From contig NZ_JWTA01000005.1 in the NCBI RefSeq assembly GCF_000813825.1, forward strand, positions 452,091 through 516,090: a DNA stretch of 64,000 bases, in the 5' to 3' direction. A model generated the notes under the pieces. The model did no database searches, was not told the DNA's origin, and was given only the letters and a program-made list of their open reading frames with translations. Source of the DNA: Chryseobacterium taiwanense. GTDB taxonomy: Bacteria > Bacteroidota > Bacteroidia > Flavobacteriales > Weeksellaceae. Below are positions 17,207 to 26,900 of the stretch, in pieces (position 1 is the first letter of the stretch; each line of letters opens with the position of its first letter). The position numbers and the translations under genes were made by a program.

Positions 17207-19972
17207 ATGAAAAAAGTTTATCTGTTATTGCCTGTATTTGTGGTGCAGTTTGCCTTTGCGCAGGATTCTCAGGGTTATTTTTCGGGAACATTTTATAATG
17301 AAAAAAAGAAACCTCAAAATTTTCTAAAGATTTTTAATAAAAATAAAGGTGTTTATGAACTAACCGATGAGAAAGGCTTTGCGATTATTCAGGCTAATGT
17401 AAGTGATACTTTGGTTTGGAATAACGGAAAAAATATTCAGGTGATTTATAGTGTTTATGAATTAAAAAATATTCTTGAAAGCAGAATAAATAGAAGATAT
17501 GTTGAAAACATCAGTTCTAAAGATTATGACAATCTGATAAAAAAGACTGAAGCAGATGAATTTAGTATTGAGAATTCTTACGATTCTTTAAGACAGAATG
17601 CAGGATATAATATTTCGGATGTCAGAAAATTAAAATTAAAGTCAGATTCTACCTACAAACTCAAAAGTCAGCCGACAAAATATCTTGTTTTTAATGGAAG
17701 TTTCAGCTCATCATTAGATATAAAAAATAGAAACAGAATTCCCAAAACTCAAAACAGATATGTTCAGGGAAGATGTGAAAACGGTTCGTTGGTTTGGAAA
17801 GGTCCTGAAACAGGCGAAATGTTCAGCTTCGGCCCCGATATTTCAACTTTAGGTTACAACGGACAACCTTATGAATATGATAGTAATGGACAATTGGTCA
17901 ATTTATCAAACGGAATTTCTCCTGCAAAATCTTACAATAACAATCTCTTCAAAACGACAGTCGGTTACAGCAATCAGTTGAATGTAAATGCAATCATTAG
18001 AAGTGGCGGTTACAATGAAGATGCACGACTTTTATTAAGTATGGGGCAACAAAAAGACCAGATGTATTTTATAGATCAGTTTGATATTGTAAATTTTTTT
18101 AAAGCTAAATTCAGTACGGAAATTTTAAAATTTAAAATCAATGCAGGATTTAATTATGAAGAAAATAAAGCAACCAATACCAATAGAATAGGGCTTTTCA
18201 ATCGAGCTTATCAGAATTCTCTTCTTACTCCCGTATCATTTTCAAATCAGCAAAATGCTTATCTGAATAATGGTTTGCAGAGAAGTTACAGTTTGTTTGC
18301 GGACAATCCGGAATTTCTTTTTAAGCAGGAAAATAAGTACAATTATTGCGAAAATGTAAGACAGCTTAATTTTGATCTGAGTAGACAATGGAGAGGTTTT
18401 AAATTCAATATTAGTCAGGCTTATGATAATCAGGGTATGATGCATCGAGATGTTTACAAGGTTTCAACAACTGGTTTTCAAAACGGACTTTATAATGTCA
18501 GAAATCAGCAAAATGAATTTTATAATTCAAATATTTCGGCGACTTACGAGTTACAAGGTGGCGATTTAACGAATAAATTCAGTTTAAATCATATTTTAAA
18601 TGATAGAAAAATCAATGTGAGTCATAGTTTAGACAGAAATTATTTTTATCAACGAACTTCACAGGATTATATTTTTAATTATAATTTGGATTACGAAGAT
18701 TATGATGACATCGAATTTGGAGTAAACCTTGGAAACTCATTTTACATCTCAAATACTTCTCTGAAAAACAATTATTGGTTACCAAAAGCAAACAGCTATT
18801 TTACTTTTAAAGACATCTTTGGTTGGAATAATACAGACTTTCAGGTTTTGGGAGCTTACACACAGTTAGCAGCCGAACCTGAGATTTCAAAATCATATTC
18901 TTCGTATGCAACAACTCAGTTTTCTGCTCAGAATGCCCAATTTTATTTTCCTTTAAAAGAGGTTGAAACATTTAAAAATCTTTCGAATATTAATGTGAAA
19001 GAATGGAAAACGGGATTTAAATTTATTATCAACCATAAAATGAATTTGACTGCGGAATACTTTAACCGTAAAATTTCTGACGATGTATTTCCTGTATTTG
19101 AAAATCAGAATTTAGTATTAAAAAATTTAGCAGAACATACTTATGATGGTTATGAAGTTAATTTCAATTATGATAATATTTATCGCAGATACAATTTTGC
19201 TATCGGTAGCAAAGCTTCATTTTTTAAATACCAAGATATTGTGAACCGTGTAAATTCAGGATATAATAATCTGATGATTTCTGGTTTTAATGATATTTAT
19301 AAAACACTATCCGAAGGTCAGGTTTTAGGCGCAGTTGTGGGAAGTTATTATGAAAGAAATGCAGAAGGAAAAGTAGTTATTGATGATAATGGTTATCCAA
19401 TTAAAGCTTCCGGAACGAAAATTATTGCAGATCCAACTCCTGATTTTGTGATAAAATTTTCGCATAACATTACTTATAAAATGTTTGCTTTAGACATCAA
19501 TTGGGAATGGAAAAAAGGCGGACAAGTCTGGAATGGAACTCAGGCTGTTCTCGATTATTACGGTCGTTCTCAAACTTCGGGAGATGAAAGAAATATTAAA
19601 AATTATGTTTTTGAAGGCGTCAATTCTAACGGCAATATCAATCAGATTCCTGTTGATTTTTACAATCCTAATCAGGCAGTAAGTGAAAATCGATGGACGA
19701 GATATGGCTTGCTTGGTGTTGGTGAAAACTATGTGCAAAAATCTGATTACATAAGGATTAATGATATTACACTTTCCGCATATTTTGATATAGGGAATTT
19801 CAGAAGAGCTTTAGGTGTAAGTTTTTATGTAAACAATATTTTCCTTTGGCAGGCAAACAGGGGGGTAGATTCTAATCAGAATTTTTATGATTTTGACGAC
19901 AGCAGAGGTTTGGATTTTTTCAATCTGCCGTCTTTTAAAACCTATGGTTGCACAGTTTCTTTTAAATTTTAA
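17207..19972 (+). CDS. SusC/RagA-type outer-membrane barrel lacking the plug domain
   Basis: A 921-residue protein with signal peptide MKKVYLLLPVFVVQFAFAQ. Residues 23-90 form a small carboxypeptidase-regulatory-like beta domain. From about 150 onward the sequence is a SusC-type barrel: many alternating strands, the late segment GQVLGAVVGSYYERNAEGK, IIADPTPDFVIKFSHNITYK, YIRINDITLSAYF and the closing DFFNLPSFKTYGCTVSFKF. Normal SusC proteins carry a plug between these parts (with an IRG motif and a YGxxxxNGVIxI end). I find no such motif here, although the protein is otherwise intact. Free plug domains are encoded by the genes on both sides. It probably forms an outer-membrane pore; the substrate is unknown and no SusD gene is present. 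Confidence 0.85.
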   Translation: MKKVYLLLPVFVVQFAFAQDSQGYFSGTFYNEKKKPQNFLKIFNKNKGVYELTDEKGFAIIQANVSDTLVWNNGKNIQVIYSVYELKNILESRINRRYVENISSKDYDNLIKKTEADEFSIENSYDSLRQNAGYNISDVRKLKLKSDSTYKLKSQPTKYLVFNGSFSSSLDIKNRNRIPKTQNRYVQGRCENGSLVWKGPETGEMFSFGPDISTLGYNGQPYEYDSNGQLVNLSNGISPAKSYNNNLFKTTVGYSNQLNVNAIIRSGGYNEDARLLLSMGQQKDQMYFIDQFDIVNFFKAKFSTEILKFKINAGFNYEENKATNTNRIGLFNRAYQNSLLTPVSFSNQQNAYLNNGLQRSYSLFADNPEFLFKQENKYNYCENVRQLNFDLSRQWRGFKFNISQAYDNQGMMHRDVYKVSTTGFQNGLYNVRNQQNEFYNSNISATYELQGGDLTNKFSLNHILNDRKINVSHSLDRNYFYQRTSQDYIFNYNLDYEDYDDIEFGVNLGNSFYISNTSLKNNYWLPKANSYFTFKDIFGWNNTDFQVLGAYTQLAAEPEISKSYSSYATTQFSAQNAQFYFPLKEVETFKNLSNINVKEWKTGFKFIINHKMNLTAEYFNRKISDDVFPVFENQNLVLKNLAEHTYDGYEVNFNYDNIYRRYNFAIGSKASFFKYQDIVNRVNSGYNNLMISGFNDIYKTLSEGQVLGAVVGSYYERNAEGKVVIDDNGYPIKASGTKIIADPTPDFVIKFSHNITYKMFALDINWEWKKGGQVWNGTQAVLDYYGRSQTSGDERNIKNYVFEGVNSNGNINQIPVDFYNPNQAVSENRWTRYGLLGVGENYVQKSDYIRINDITLSAYFDIGNFRRALGVSFYVNNIFLWQANRGVDSNQNFYDFDDSRGLDFFNLPSFKTYGCTVSFKF

Positions 19973-20011
19973 TTGAATTTATCCGTAACCAAAAAGTATT
20001 TCAAACTTAAA

Positions 20012-23000
20012 ATGAAACCCATGAAATTCAAATTTTTATACTATATCGTTCTTTTCTTTATTTTGTTTTCAAGTTCGTTTTGTAAAGCACAAAATAAATT
20101 CAATGATTTCAAAAAAGAAAAAACATACGTACAAACCAATCATGTTTTTTACAAGCCTGGAGAGGAAATATATTTTAAAATTTATGTTGTTCAGGCTGAA
20201 AATCAACTTCCAACCGAGCAATCTAAAGTTGTCAATTTTGAACTTGTTGATCCGAGCGGAACTGTAGTGAAAAAATCGAAGTATGAAATTAAAAATGGTC
20301 ATGCAGAAGGCTATTTCTACTTTGGAGATGACATGAAAGGTGGAATTTACAAAGTCAGAGCGTTTACAGCCTGGATGCAGAATGAAGCTGGAAAAAACGT
20401 TTTTGAAAAAGAAATTACGCTTCAGAAAATTGTATCTCCAAGAATTTTAATGAAACTCGATTTCCCTAAAAAAGGCTATGGAGCCGGAGATGAGGTTTTG
20501 GCTGATTTCTCAATGAGAAGTTTAAGCAATCTTCCGATTCCTTATTATGAGGCATATTTTACGGTAATGCATCAAGGTGAAAAAATTACGGAAGGCAATT
20601 TAATTACCGATAAAGAAGGAAAATATCTGCTGAAATTTAAACTTCCTGAAGTTTTGAAATCTTCTGATGCTCTTTTGAATATAAAAGTCAATTTTGATGG
20701 TTTCACGGAATCTATTTCTAGAAATATTCCGATTGTTTTGAATAATCTGGACTTAAAATTTATGCCCGAAGGCGGAACTATGATTAACGGAATCGAGCAA
20801 AATATCGCTTTTAAAGTTTTGGATGAATTTGAAAAACCGGTAGATGCCGTTTTAGGAATTTATAATCAGAATCATCAGAAAATAACGGAGGTTTCAGCTT
20901 ACAATTTCGGAATGGGAAGTTTTTATTTAACTCCAAAAAATAGTGAAACATATTATGTAAAAGTTTTAAAACCGGAAAATATCAGTCAGATTTACCAGCT
21001 TCCTGTTGCAAAAAATGAAGGAATTGTTTTTAATCTAAAAAAGGAAAATCAAGACATCACTTTATTCATCAACTCCACTTCGGAAAGAAACGTTGTAATC
21101 TCTGGTAATTTCCGTGAAAAAGAGATTTATTCTAAAAATTTAAGTGTAAAAAAAGGTTTAAATCAAGTCGAAATCTCAGAAAAAGAACTTCCAATCGGGA
21201 TTTGCAGGTTTACGGTTTCAGAAAATAATATCCCGCTTGCAGAGAGAATTCTTTTCACGAATGAAAATAAGCAGATGAAAGTAAAAGTCACTCTGGTTAA
21301 GAAAAATTATTTACCGAGAGAAAAAGCGGTTGTCAATATCGAAACAACCGATGAAAATAACAAACCAATTCCTGCAAATCTTGCTATAAGTGTTTTTGAT
21401 GATAAATTATGGACGTATGCAGATGATAAACAGAATCATATTCTTTCTTGGTTTTTAATGGATTCAGAATTAAGAGGAAAAATTGAAAGACTACCGTTTT
21501 ATTTTGATAAAAAAGAAGAAAAAGCTACAAAAAGTTTAGATCTAGTCATGCTGACAAACGGTTATCGTTACTTTGAAATGAATCCTGAAGTTGAAAAAAC
21601 AGGAAACTACAAATATCTTCCGGAAAAGAAAAACCCAATCTACGGAATTGTTGAAGATGAAAACAAAAAACCTGTAAAAGCTGAAGTTTATTTAATCGGA
21701 AGCAATTCTAAAATTAAAAAACAGTTGACCTCAGAAAATGGATTGTTTTATTATTCAGATTTAAATAGAAATGAATATTACTCTGTTATTGCTAAATCTG
21801 TAGATAAAAAACAGAAAGTGAATGTAAGAATGCTTTCTTATAAGCTTAATATAAATCCTTTAGCAAAACAGTCTTTAGAAAATATCGATTTGGAAGAGAT
21901 TATTAAAGAAGCGGAGATTAAAGAGAAAAAGTTCTCAATTTCAAATGAAAGAAAAAAATTACCTTCTGTTAATTCAAATTCAGATACAATTTCTAGAAAT
22001 ACACAGATTGAAGAGGTTGTTGTTTTAGGTTATTCAAAAACTGTTACAAAAAAAAACTCAGTAGTTGCATCAAATACGATTACAGATAATTATTTTGAAA
22101 ATAGACCAAATGTTTCTGTTTTAAGTGCTCTGCAAGGTTCTGCACCTGGTGTTATTATGAATTCTGCATCAGGTTCTCCTGGCTCAGCAAAGTTTTCTTT
22201 ACTAATACGTGGTACAAGTTCAATCAGTGGTAATACAGAACCATTGATTATAATAGATAATACACCTTCAAATGCATTTCATTATAGACAGTTGAATCCT
22301 AATGATATTAATACCTTGACAATACTGAAAGATGCGGCCGCAACATCAATTTATGGTAATCGTGGCTCAAATGGAGTTATAATTATTAATACTAAAAAAG
22401 GTAGAAACTCAAATCTAAAAATTAACATCACTCCCAAAAACTATTTTGCTGTAAAAAATATTCCAAATGATAGCTTAGTCAGTTATGAGTATTCACGTCA
22501 GTTTTCTTATCCGGTTTATGAGTCGACAAATACAGCGTACCGACACGATTATCGTGAAGCATTATATTGGAATCCGGTTGTTGAAACCGATAAAAACGGA
22601 AAAGCTCAGATAGAATTCTATCAGTCTGATGCTAATTCAGCGTTTAGAATTATGACGGAAGGTATTTCTTCTTATGGACTTATAGGAAGAGATGAAACTA
22701 CGTATGCAGCTCAAAGCTTGATTTCTATTGATGCTAAAATCCCACAATATTTAACACGAACAGACCAAATGACAATTCCGGTCGTCATTAAAAATAATTC
22801 ACCAGAAACCCGAACTTTAACGATGGATGTCATTGTTCCGAATTATATAAAACTGATGAAAGCTGATAGTACAATTACTTTAAAACCTCTGGAATCGGAA
22901 AGATTATTTGTAACCATGCAGACTGATAAACTGATTAGCTCTAATATTCAATTCGCTGTAAAATCTGGAGAATTTAGAGAAACAATGATTTTACCTTTGA

Positions 23001-24556
23001 AAGTTGAAGAAAAGGGTTTTCCACATCAATTTTCAATCATTAATAATAAAAATGAAAATTTCAAAATCAATATTCCAGAATATATCAACGGAAGTTTGAT
23101 ATCTTCATATTACGTATACGAAAATTCTGCGTTGCAGATGTTTGAAGATTTGGAAAGATTGAAAAGAGAACCTTATGGATGTTTTGAGCAACTTTCTTCA
23201 ACGGTTTATCCCAATATTTTTATTTTGGATTATTTAAAATCAACAAAAAAAATCGATGTAAATACTGAATCTAACGTTATCCGAAATATGAAAAAAGGAT
23301 ATCAAAAAATGTTATCCTACAAAAATAAAGATGGCGGTTTTTCCTATTTTGGAGGAAACGAATCCGATGTTGCACTTTCTGCATTTGCTTTACTGGAATT
23401 TAAAGATTTGAAAAAATATGTGAATGTAGACCCAAAATTAATTCAGAATTTAAGCGCATTTATTTTATCTAAAAAAAATGCAAACGGACTTTTTGAAGTA
23501 AGAAAAAACTATGAAATGAGAGCCAATTATTCCGAATATTCATGGTCAAGAAATATGTATGTTTTGTATGTGCTTTCTAAAATTGGTTTTAAAAACGAAT
23601 TGCTTCAAAACTATGACTACAGCTTAAAAAGAGTTTTAGTGACAAAAGATTCTTATCAATTGTCTTTGATGGCAAATACCGCAAAAAATCTTGAGAAAAT
23701 TGAAGATTACAATAATTTAGTTTCGATTCTTAACGAACAATATTCCGGGAAAAATATTAAAACGAAAGCAACTTTTACAGGTTCTAGTGGAATTTCCGCC
23801 AATGCAGAAACGCTTTCACTTTACATAATGGCTTTGCAAAAAAATGAATCTTCAAATCAATTGAAAATCGCTGAGGTTGCTGATGAATTAATCAATTACA
23901 ATGGGTATTACGGTTTTGGTTCCACTCAGGCAACAGCTTTAGCTCTGGAAACATTATCCAACTTCTTTGCAAAAAATGAGAAGCTGTATGGAACTGATAA
24001 ACCTACAATTAAAGTAAATAATGTCGCCGTTTTAGATAAAAATAACAGTTTTGCTTCGGCTTTCAGAAAAGGAGAAAATGATGTGACAGTTGAATATTTA
24101 CATAAAAAAGGTTTACCGTATAAATTAGATTATCAGTATTACACTTTAGAAGCTCCTAAAAGTGAAAATATCTCTGTTAGATTGGAAACGAAATTAAAAT
24201 CTCAATCCTCAAAAGTAGGAGAGACAAACCGATTGACTGTTACTGTTAAAAATACGGTTAATGCACAATTACCTATGACAACCGTAAAAATCGGAATTCC
24301 TGCTGGTTTAACTTTACAAAATGCGTTGTTAAAAGATATGGTCGACAAAAAGCAGGTTTCTTATTATGAAATTTTCGATAATTATCTAGTCTTGTATTGG
24401 GAACATTTTGACGCTAATGAAACGAAAACCATTAATCTTGATCTAAAAGTTGAATTTGCCGGTGAATACACAGGAAAGGCGAGTAATGTTTATCTCTATT
24501 ATATGCCTGAAGCTAAGTTTTGGAATGAGGGAATTAAAGCGTTAATAAATCCGTGA
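20012..24556 (+). CDS. alpha-2-macroglobulin-like protein with embedded TonB plug domain
   Basis: About 1514 residues. The frame opens at a TTG at 19973, but the ATG at 20012 gives a proper signal peptide (MKPMKFKFLYYIVLFFILFS). Macroglobulin-type beta domains fill residues 30-600 (KTYVQTNHVFYKPGEEIYFK, LDLKFMPEGGTMINGIEQ). A complete SusC-style plug lies at about 666-797 (IEEVVVLGYSKTVT, LLIRGTSSI, AATSIYGNRGSNGVIIIN). Then come the A2M bait-side domain (LYWNPVVETDKNGKAQIEF) and an alpha-toroid thioester domain with GCFEQ, Cys1057 and Gln1060 in the CxEQ spacing needed for the thioester. Bacterial macroglobulins trap proteases in the periplasm; a plug inside one is unusual. It follows the plug-less barrel gene by 39 bases. 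Confidence 0.87.
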   Translation: MKPMKFKFLYYIVLFFILFSSSFCKAQNKFNDFKKEKTYVQTNHVFYKPGEEIYFKIYVVQAENQLPTEQSKVVNFELVDPSGTVVKKSKYEIKNGHAEGYFYFGDDMKGGIYKVRAFTAWMQNEAGKNVFEKEITLQKIVSPRILMKLDFPKKGYGAGDEVLADFSMRSLSNLPIPYYEAYFTVMHQGEKITEGNLITDKEGKYLLKFKLPEVLKSSDALLNIKVNFDGFTESISRNIPIVLNNLDLKFMPEGGTMINGIEQNIAFKVLDEFEKPVDAVLGIYNQNHQKITEVSAYNFGMGSFYLTPKNSETYYVKVLKPENISQIYQLPVAKNEGIVFNLKKENQDITLFINSTSERNVVISGNFREKEIYSKNLSVKKGLNQVEISEKELPIGICRFTVSENNIPLAERILFTNENKQMKVKVTLVKKNYLPREKAVVNIETTDENNKPIPANLAISVFDDKLWTYADDKQNHILSWFLMDSELRGKIERLPFYFDKKEEKATKSLDLVMLTNGYRYFEMNPEVEKTGNYKYLPEKKNPIYGIVEDENKKPVKAEVYLIGSNSKIKKQLTSENGLFYYSDLNRNEYYSVIAKSVDKKQKVNVRMLSYKLNINPLAKQSLENIDLEEIIKEAEIKEKKFSISNERKKLPSVNSNSDTISRNTQIEEVVVLGYSKTVTKKNSVVASNTITDNYFENRPNVSVLSALQGSAPGVIMNSASGSPGSAKFSLLIRGTSSISGNTEPLIIIDNTPSNAFHYRQLNPNDINTLTILKDAAATSIYGNRGSNGVIIINTKKGRNSNLKINITPKNYFAVKNIPNDSLVSYEYSRQFSYPVYESTNTAYRHDYREALYWNPVVETDKNGKAQIEFYQSDANSAFRIMTEGISSYGLIGRDETTYAAQSLISIDAKIPQYLTRTDQMTIPVVIKNNSPETRTLTMDVIVPNYIKLMKADSTITLKPLESERLFVTMQTDKLISSNIQFAVKSGEFRETMILPLKVEEKGFPHQFSIINNKNENFKINIPEYINGSLISSYYVYENSALQMFEDLERLKREPYGCFEQLSSTVYPNIFILDYLKSTKKIDVNTESNVIRNMKKGYQKMLSYKNKDGGFSYFGGNESDVALSAFALLEFKDLKKYVNVDPKLIQNLSAFILSKKNANGLFEVRKNYEMRANYSEYSWSRNMYVLYVLSKIGFKNELLQNYDYSLKRVLVTKDSYQLSLMANTAKNLEKIEDYNNLVSILNEQYSGKNIKTKATFTGSSGISANAETLSLYIMALQKNESSNQLKIAEVADELINYNGYYGFGSTQATALALETLSNFFAKNEKLYGTDKPTIKVNNVAVLDKNNSFASAFRKGENDVTVEYLHKKGLPYKLDYQYYTLEAPKSENISVRLETKLKSQSSKVGETNRLTVTVKNTVNAQLPMTTVKIGIPAGLTLQNALLKDMVDKKQVSYYEIFDNYLVLYWEHFDANETKTINLDLKVEFAGEYTGKASNVYLYYMPEAKFWNEGIKALINP

Positions 24557-24577
24557 TATTAAAAATTAGTTAATAGT

Positions 24578-24618
24578 AAATGGTTGTTTTTTATTTTGAT
24601 AAAATCAACCATTTTTAA
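24578..24618 (+). terminator. terminator of the sigma/plug operon
   Basis: Nine-base stem AAATGGTTG / CAACCATTT with an A/T loop and trailing T/A run, 22 bases after the macroglobulin stop. Confidence 0.65.
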
Positions 24619-24634
24619 AATAAGATTAAAATTT

Positions 24635-24658
24635 AATTTTCAATAATTATTGAAAATT
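24635..24658. promoter_or_regulatory. 24-bp perfect palindrome, operator candidate for GbsR-type regulator
   Basis: The central 20 bases are TTTTCAATAATTATTGAAAA, extended by one AA/TT pair at each end. It overlaps the -33 TTG (24650-24652) of a promoter whose -7 box TACATTTG (24672-24679) is 19 bases away. Occupancy would block the promoter. Close relatives occur at 25242 and 26901. Confidence 0.7.
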
Positions 24659-24679
24659 CAAAAATTATAATTACATTTG
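24650..24679 (+). promoter_or_regulatory. promoter: -33 TTG and -7 TACATTTG
   Basis: Canonical Bacteroidota elements with 19-base spacing, ending 26 bases before the ATG of the regulator gene. Confidence 0.65.
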
Positions 24680-24705
24680 TATTAGAAATTTAAAAGAAGA
24701 AGGAA

Positions 24706-25206
24706 ATGCAACTTTCAGAAGCAAAAGAAAAGTATATTCAGACTTGGGGAACTTTGGCGACAAATTGGGGGATTAACCGTACCATGGCGCAGGTTCACGC
24801 TTTACTTTTGGCGGAAGGGAAGCCTCTTTCTACTGATGAGGTGATGGAAATGCTTGCAATTTCAAGAGGAAATGCCAATATGAATCTCCGAAACTTAATG
24901 GATTGGGGACTGGTACGAAAGGAATTGATGAAAGGAGACCGAAAAGAATATTTTTTTGCAGAAAGAGATATGTGGTATCTATTCAAACAGTTGGTAAAAG
25001 AACGTAAGAAAAGAGAGATCGAACCCGTTTTAAATTCAATCTCCGAATTAAAAAATGTAGATGAAAACACCGAAGAAGCTCAAAGATTTACCGCTTTAAT
25101 GGAGGAAATGGAAAATGTGACGGGAAAAGTATTCAACATTATGGATCTGGCAATTAAGAGTGATGATCACTGGTTGGTCGGAAAGATCACTAACTTATTA
25201 AAATAG
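24706..25206 (+). CDS. GbsR/MarR family transcriptional regulator
   Basis: A 166-residue winged-helix protein of the GbsR branch. The segment WGINRTMAQVHALLLAEGKPLSTDEVMEMLAISRGNANMNLRNLMDWGLVRK covers helices and wing; the C-terminal part is a helical dimerisation region. GbsR-type proteins mostly repress membrane or osmolyte genes. The upstream palindrome sits on its own -33 element, which suggests autorepression. Two similar palindromes in front of later genes of the block (25242, 26901) suggest that those are its targets. A weak hairpin (25207-25226) after its stop may partly separate it from the next gene. Confidence 0.92.
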   Translation: MQLSEAKEKYIQTWGTLATNWGINRTMAQVHALLLAEGKPLSTDEVMEMLAISRGNANMNLRNLMDWGLVRKELMKGDRKEYFFAERDMWYLFKQLVKERKKREIEPVLNSISELKNVDENTEEAQRFTALMEEMENVTGKVFNIMDLAIKSDDHWLVGKITNLLK

Positions 25207-25241
25207 AAAGGACTTTAAAATCCTTTTTTATTTCAAACAAA

Positions 25242-25261
25242 CTTTCAAAAATTACTGAAAA
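25242..25261. promoter_or_regulatory. second operator-like palindrome (CTTTCAAAAATTACTGAAAA)
   Basis: Seventeen of 20 bases match the perfect palindrome at 24637-24656. It lies 18 bases before the ATG of the membrane/SRPBCC gene. Confidence 0.6.
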
Positions 25262-25279
25262 TATAAAACTTATAATATC

Positions 25280-26227
25280 ATGAAAAATTGCTTTAAAAAA
25301 TATCCTTATATTACAAGTGTTATTGTTATTTTGATTATAATTCTGGCATGGTTTCATCTTATTACAGATGGAGAATATGGAATTACTTTGTTTTTAACAA
25401 TTCCGGGAACAATTGGTCTAATTTGGGGTTATAATACCGAATACGATAAAAATCATGCATCCAAGAAAATTGCTTTGAACCTATTTTTAGTTCTCTTAGG
25501 ACTTTCTGCAGTCAGTGGGTTATTAATTATGATAGGAGCCGAAGGTGCAATTTGTATTCTCATGGCAATGCCTTTTATTTTTATTCCTTTGTATGTAATG
25601 TTTCTGATAGGGATGATTGCAGGATATTACGACAGGAAAAAAACACTCAACAGTATTTTGATTTTTATATTTTTTGTGAATCCGGCTTCTTATATTTTTG
25701 ACAGTTATATAAAACCTATTCAGGATACCGTAACCACAGAAATTATAGTTAATTCTTCTCAGGAAAATGTCTGGAAATTATTAAGTTCAGAAATTTTATT
25801 TAATGATCCTGAATTTATTTTATTTGAAAAAGGAGTAAGTTATCCTAAAAGCATTGAGTTGATTAATACAAATGGTAAAATGATGTATCAATGTAAAACC
25901 AATAATGACAAAATCAATTTAAATATTGATGAATTTGTGAAAAATAAAACGGTAAAGTTCTCATTGGCTAATCAGACCGTACCGATGAAAGAAATGACGC
26001 CTTATGAAGATATTGATGCAAAACATTTACATGATTATTTTATTGTAGATTACGGACAAATTTCTTTAGAAAAAATCACTGAAAATAAAACGAAAATTAT
26101 TGCAAAAACCCAATACAGCTATAGAATTGCTCCAAAATGGTACTGGAAAAAATGGTCAAATTATATTTTAGACAGAATGCAATACCAGGTTTTAAATTCA
26201 ATAAAAACACAATCTGAAAATGACTGA
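25280..26227 (+). CDS. membrane protein with C-terminal SRPBCC-like domain
   Basis: A 315-residue protein. The first 150 residues hold four to five hydrophobic segments (ITSVIVILIIILAWFH, ITLFLTIPGTIGLIWGY and others). From about residue 155 a START/SRPBCC-type domain begins (TVTTEIIVNSSQENVWKLLSSE), a fold that binds hydrophobic ligands. The specific function is unknown. It overlaps the methyltransferase gene by 8 bases, so they are translationally coupled. A GbsR-type operator candidate lies in its leader. Confidence 0.8.
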   Translation: MKNCFKKYPYITSVIVILIIILAWFHLITDGEYGITLFLTIPGTIGLIWGYNTEYDKNHASKKIALNLFLVLLGLSAVSGLLIMIGAEGAICILMAMPFIFIPLYVMFLIGMIAGYYDRKKTLNSILIFIFFVNPASYIFDSYIKPIQDTVTTEIIVNSSQENVWKLLSSEILFNDPEFILFEKGVSYPKSIELINTNGKMMYQCKTNNDKINLNIDEFVKNKTVKFSLANQTVPMKEMTPYEDIDAKHLHDYFIVDYGQISLEKITENKTKIIAKTQYSYRIAPKWYWKKWSNYILDRMQYQVLNSIKTQSEND

Positions 26228-26882
26228 TCTTCAACAATACTTCGACAAACTTCAGCCAAAGTATTACATTAATGAAATTGCTTCTTGTGGTTTTACAAAG
26301 CTGTTCAGAAAAATTGCCGTAAGAAAGATTGATAATTATGGTAATAAAAGAGTTCTCGACTTAATGAGCGGACAAGGTGAAAACCTTAGATTTTTACAAA
26401 AACACAATGAAAAAACAAAAATTATCACTTTAGATTTTTCTTCTGTGATGAACAAAAAATTATTGTCATTATATAAAAATTTATTTTCGATCGAGCAGAT
26501 TCAGAGTGATTTTTTTGATAATAAAATTCAAGATCAATCGGCAGATATTATACTTTGTTCTTACGGAACAAAAACTATAGAAGACGAAAAAATGATTCTT
26601 TTTGCCAATGAATTATCAAGAATAATTGATAAAAACGGGGAAATTATCATTGTGGAATTTGTAAAGCCAAAAACCAAATGGAGGTTGCATTGTGTAAAAT
26701 GGTATATTGAAGTTCTGGTGACTAAATTATTTGGAAAAGAATTTAAAGAATTGTTTCATTACATAGATAAAAACAAAAGTTTATTCAGCTTGAAAAGGCA
26801 GTTTTTTAATAATGATTTGTCAATTTTATCTCACAAAAGATACTTGGATATGGTTGAAATCTTGCATGTAAAAAGAAATTGA
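26220..26882 (+). CDS. class I SAM-dependent methyltransferase
   Basis: A 220-residue Rossmann-type methyltransferase. Motif I is RVLDLMSGQGENLRFL, followed by IITLDFSSVMNKKLL (acidic residue at the end of strand 2) and DIILCSYGTKTI (motif IV region). It resembles UbiE-like or lipid methyltransferases, but the substrate is not clear. It overlaps the gene before it by 8 bases. The operator-like repeat at 26901 follows its stop. Confidence 0.85.
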   Translation: MTDLQQYFDKLQPKYYINEIASCGFTKLFRKIAVRKIDNYGNKRVLDLMSGQGENLRFLQKHNEKTKIITLDFSSVMNKKLLSLYKNLFSIEQIQSDFFDNKIQDQSADIILCSYGTKTIEDEKMILFANELSRIIDKNGEIIIVEFVKPKTKWRLHCVKWYIEVLVTKLFGKEFKELFHYIDKNKSLFSLKRQFFNNDLSILSHKRYLDMVEILHVKRN

Positions 26883-26900
26883 TTTTTTATTTGATAATGA

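Noticed and set aside
17041..17298. 85-codon ORF bridging the vWA and barrel genes
   Set aside because: It overlaps the 3' end of the vWA gene and the signal peptide of the barrel gene in another frame; both of those are well supported.
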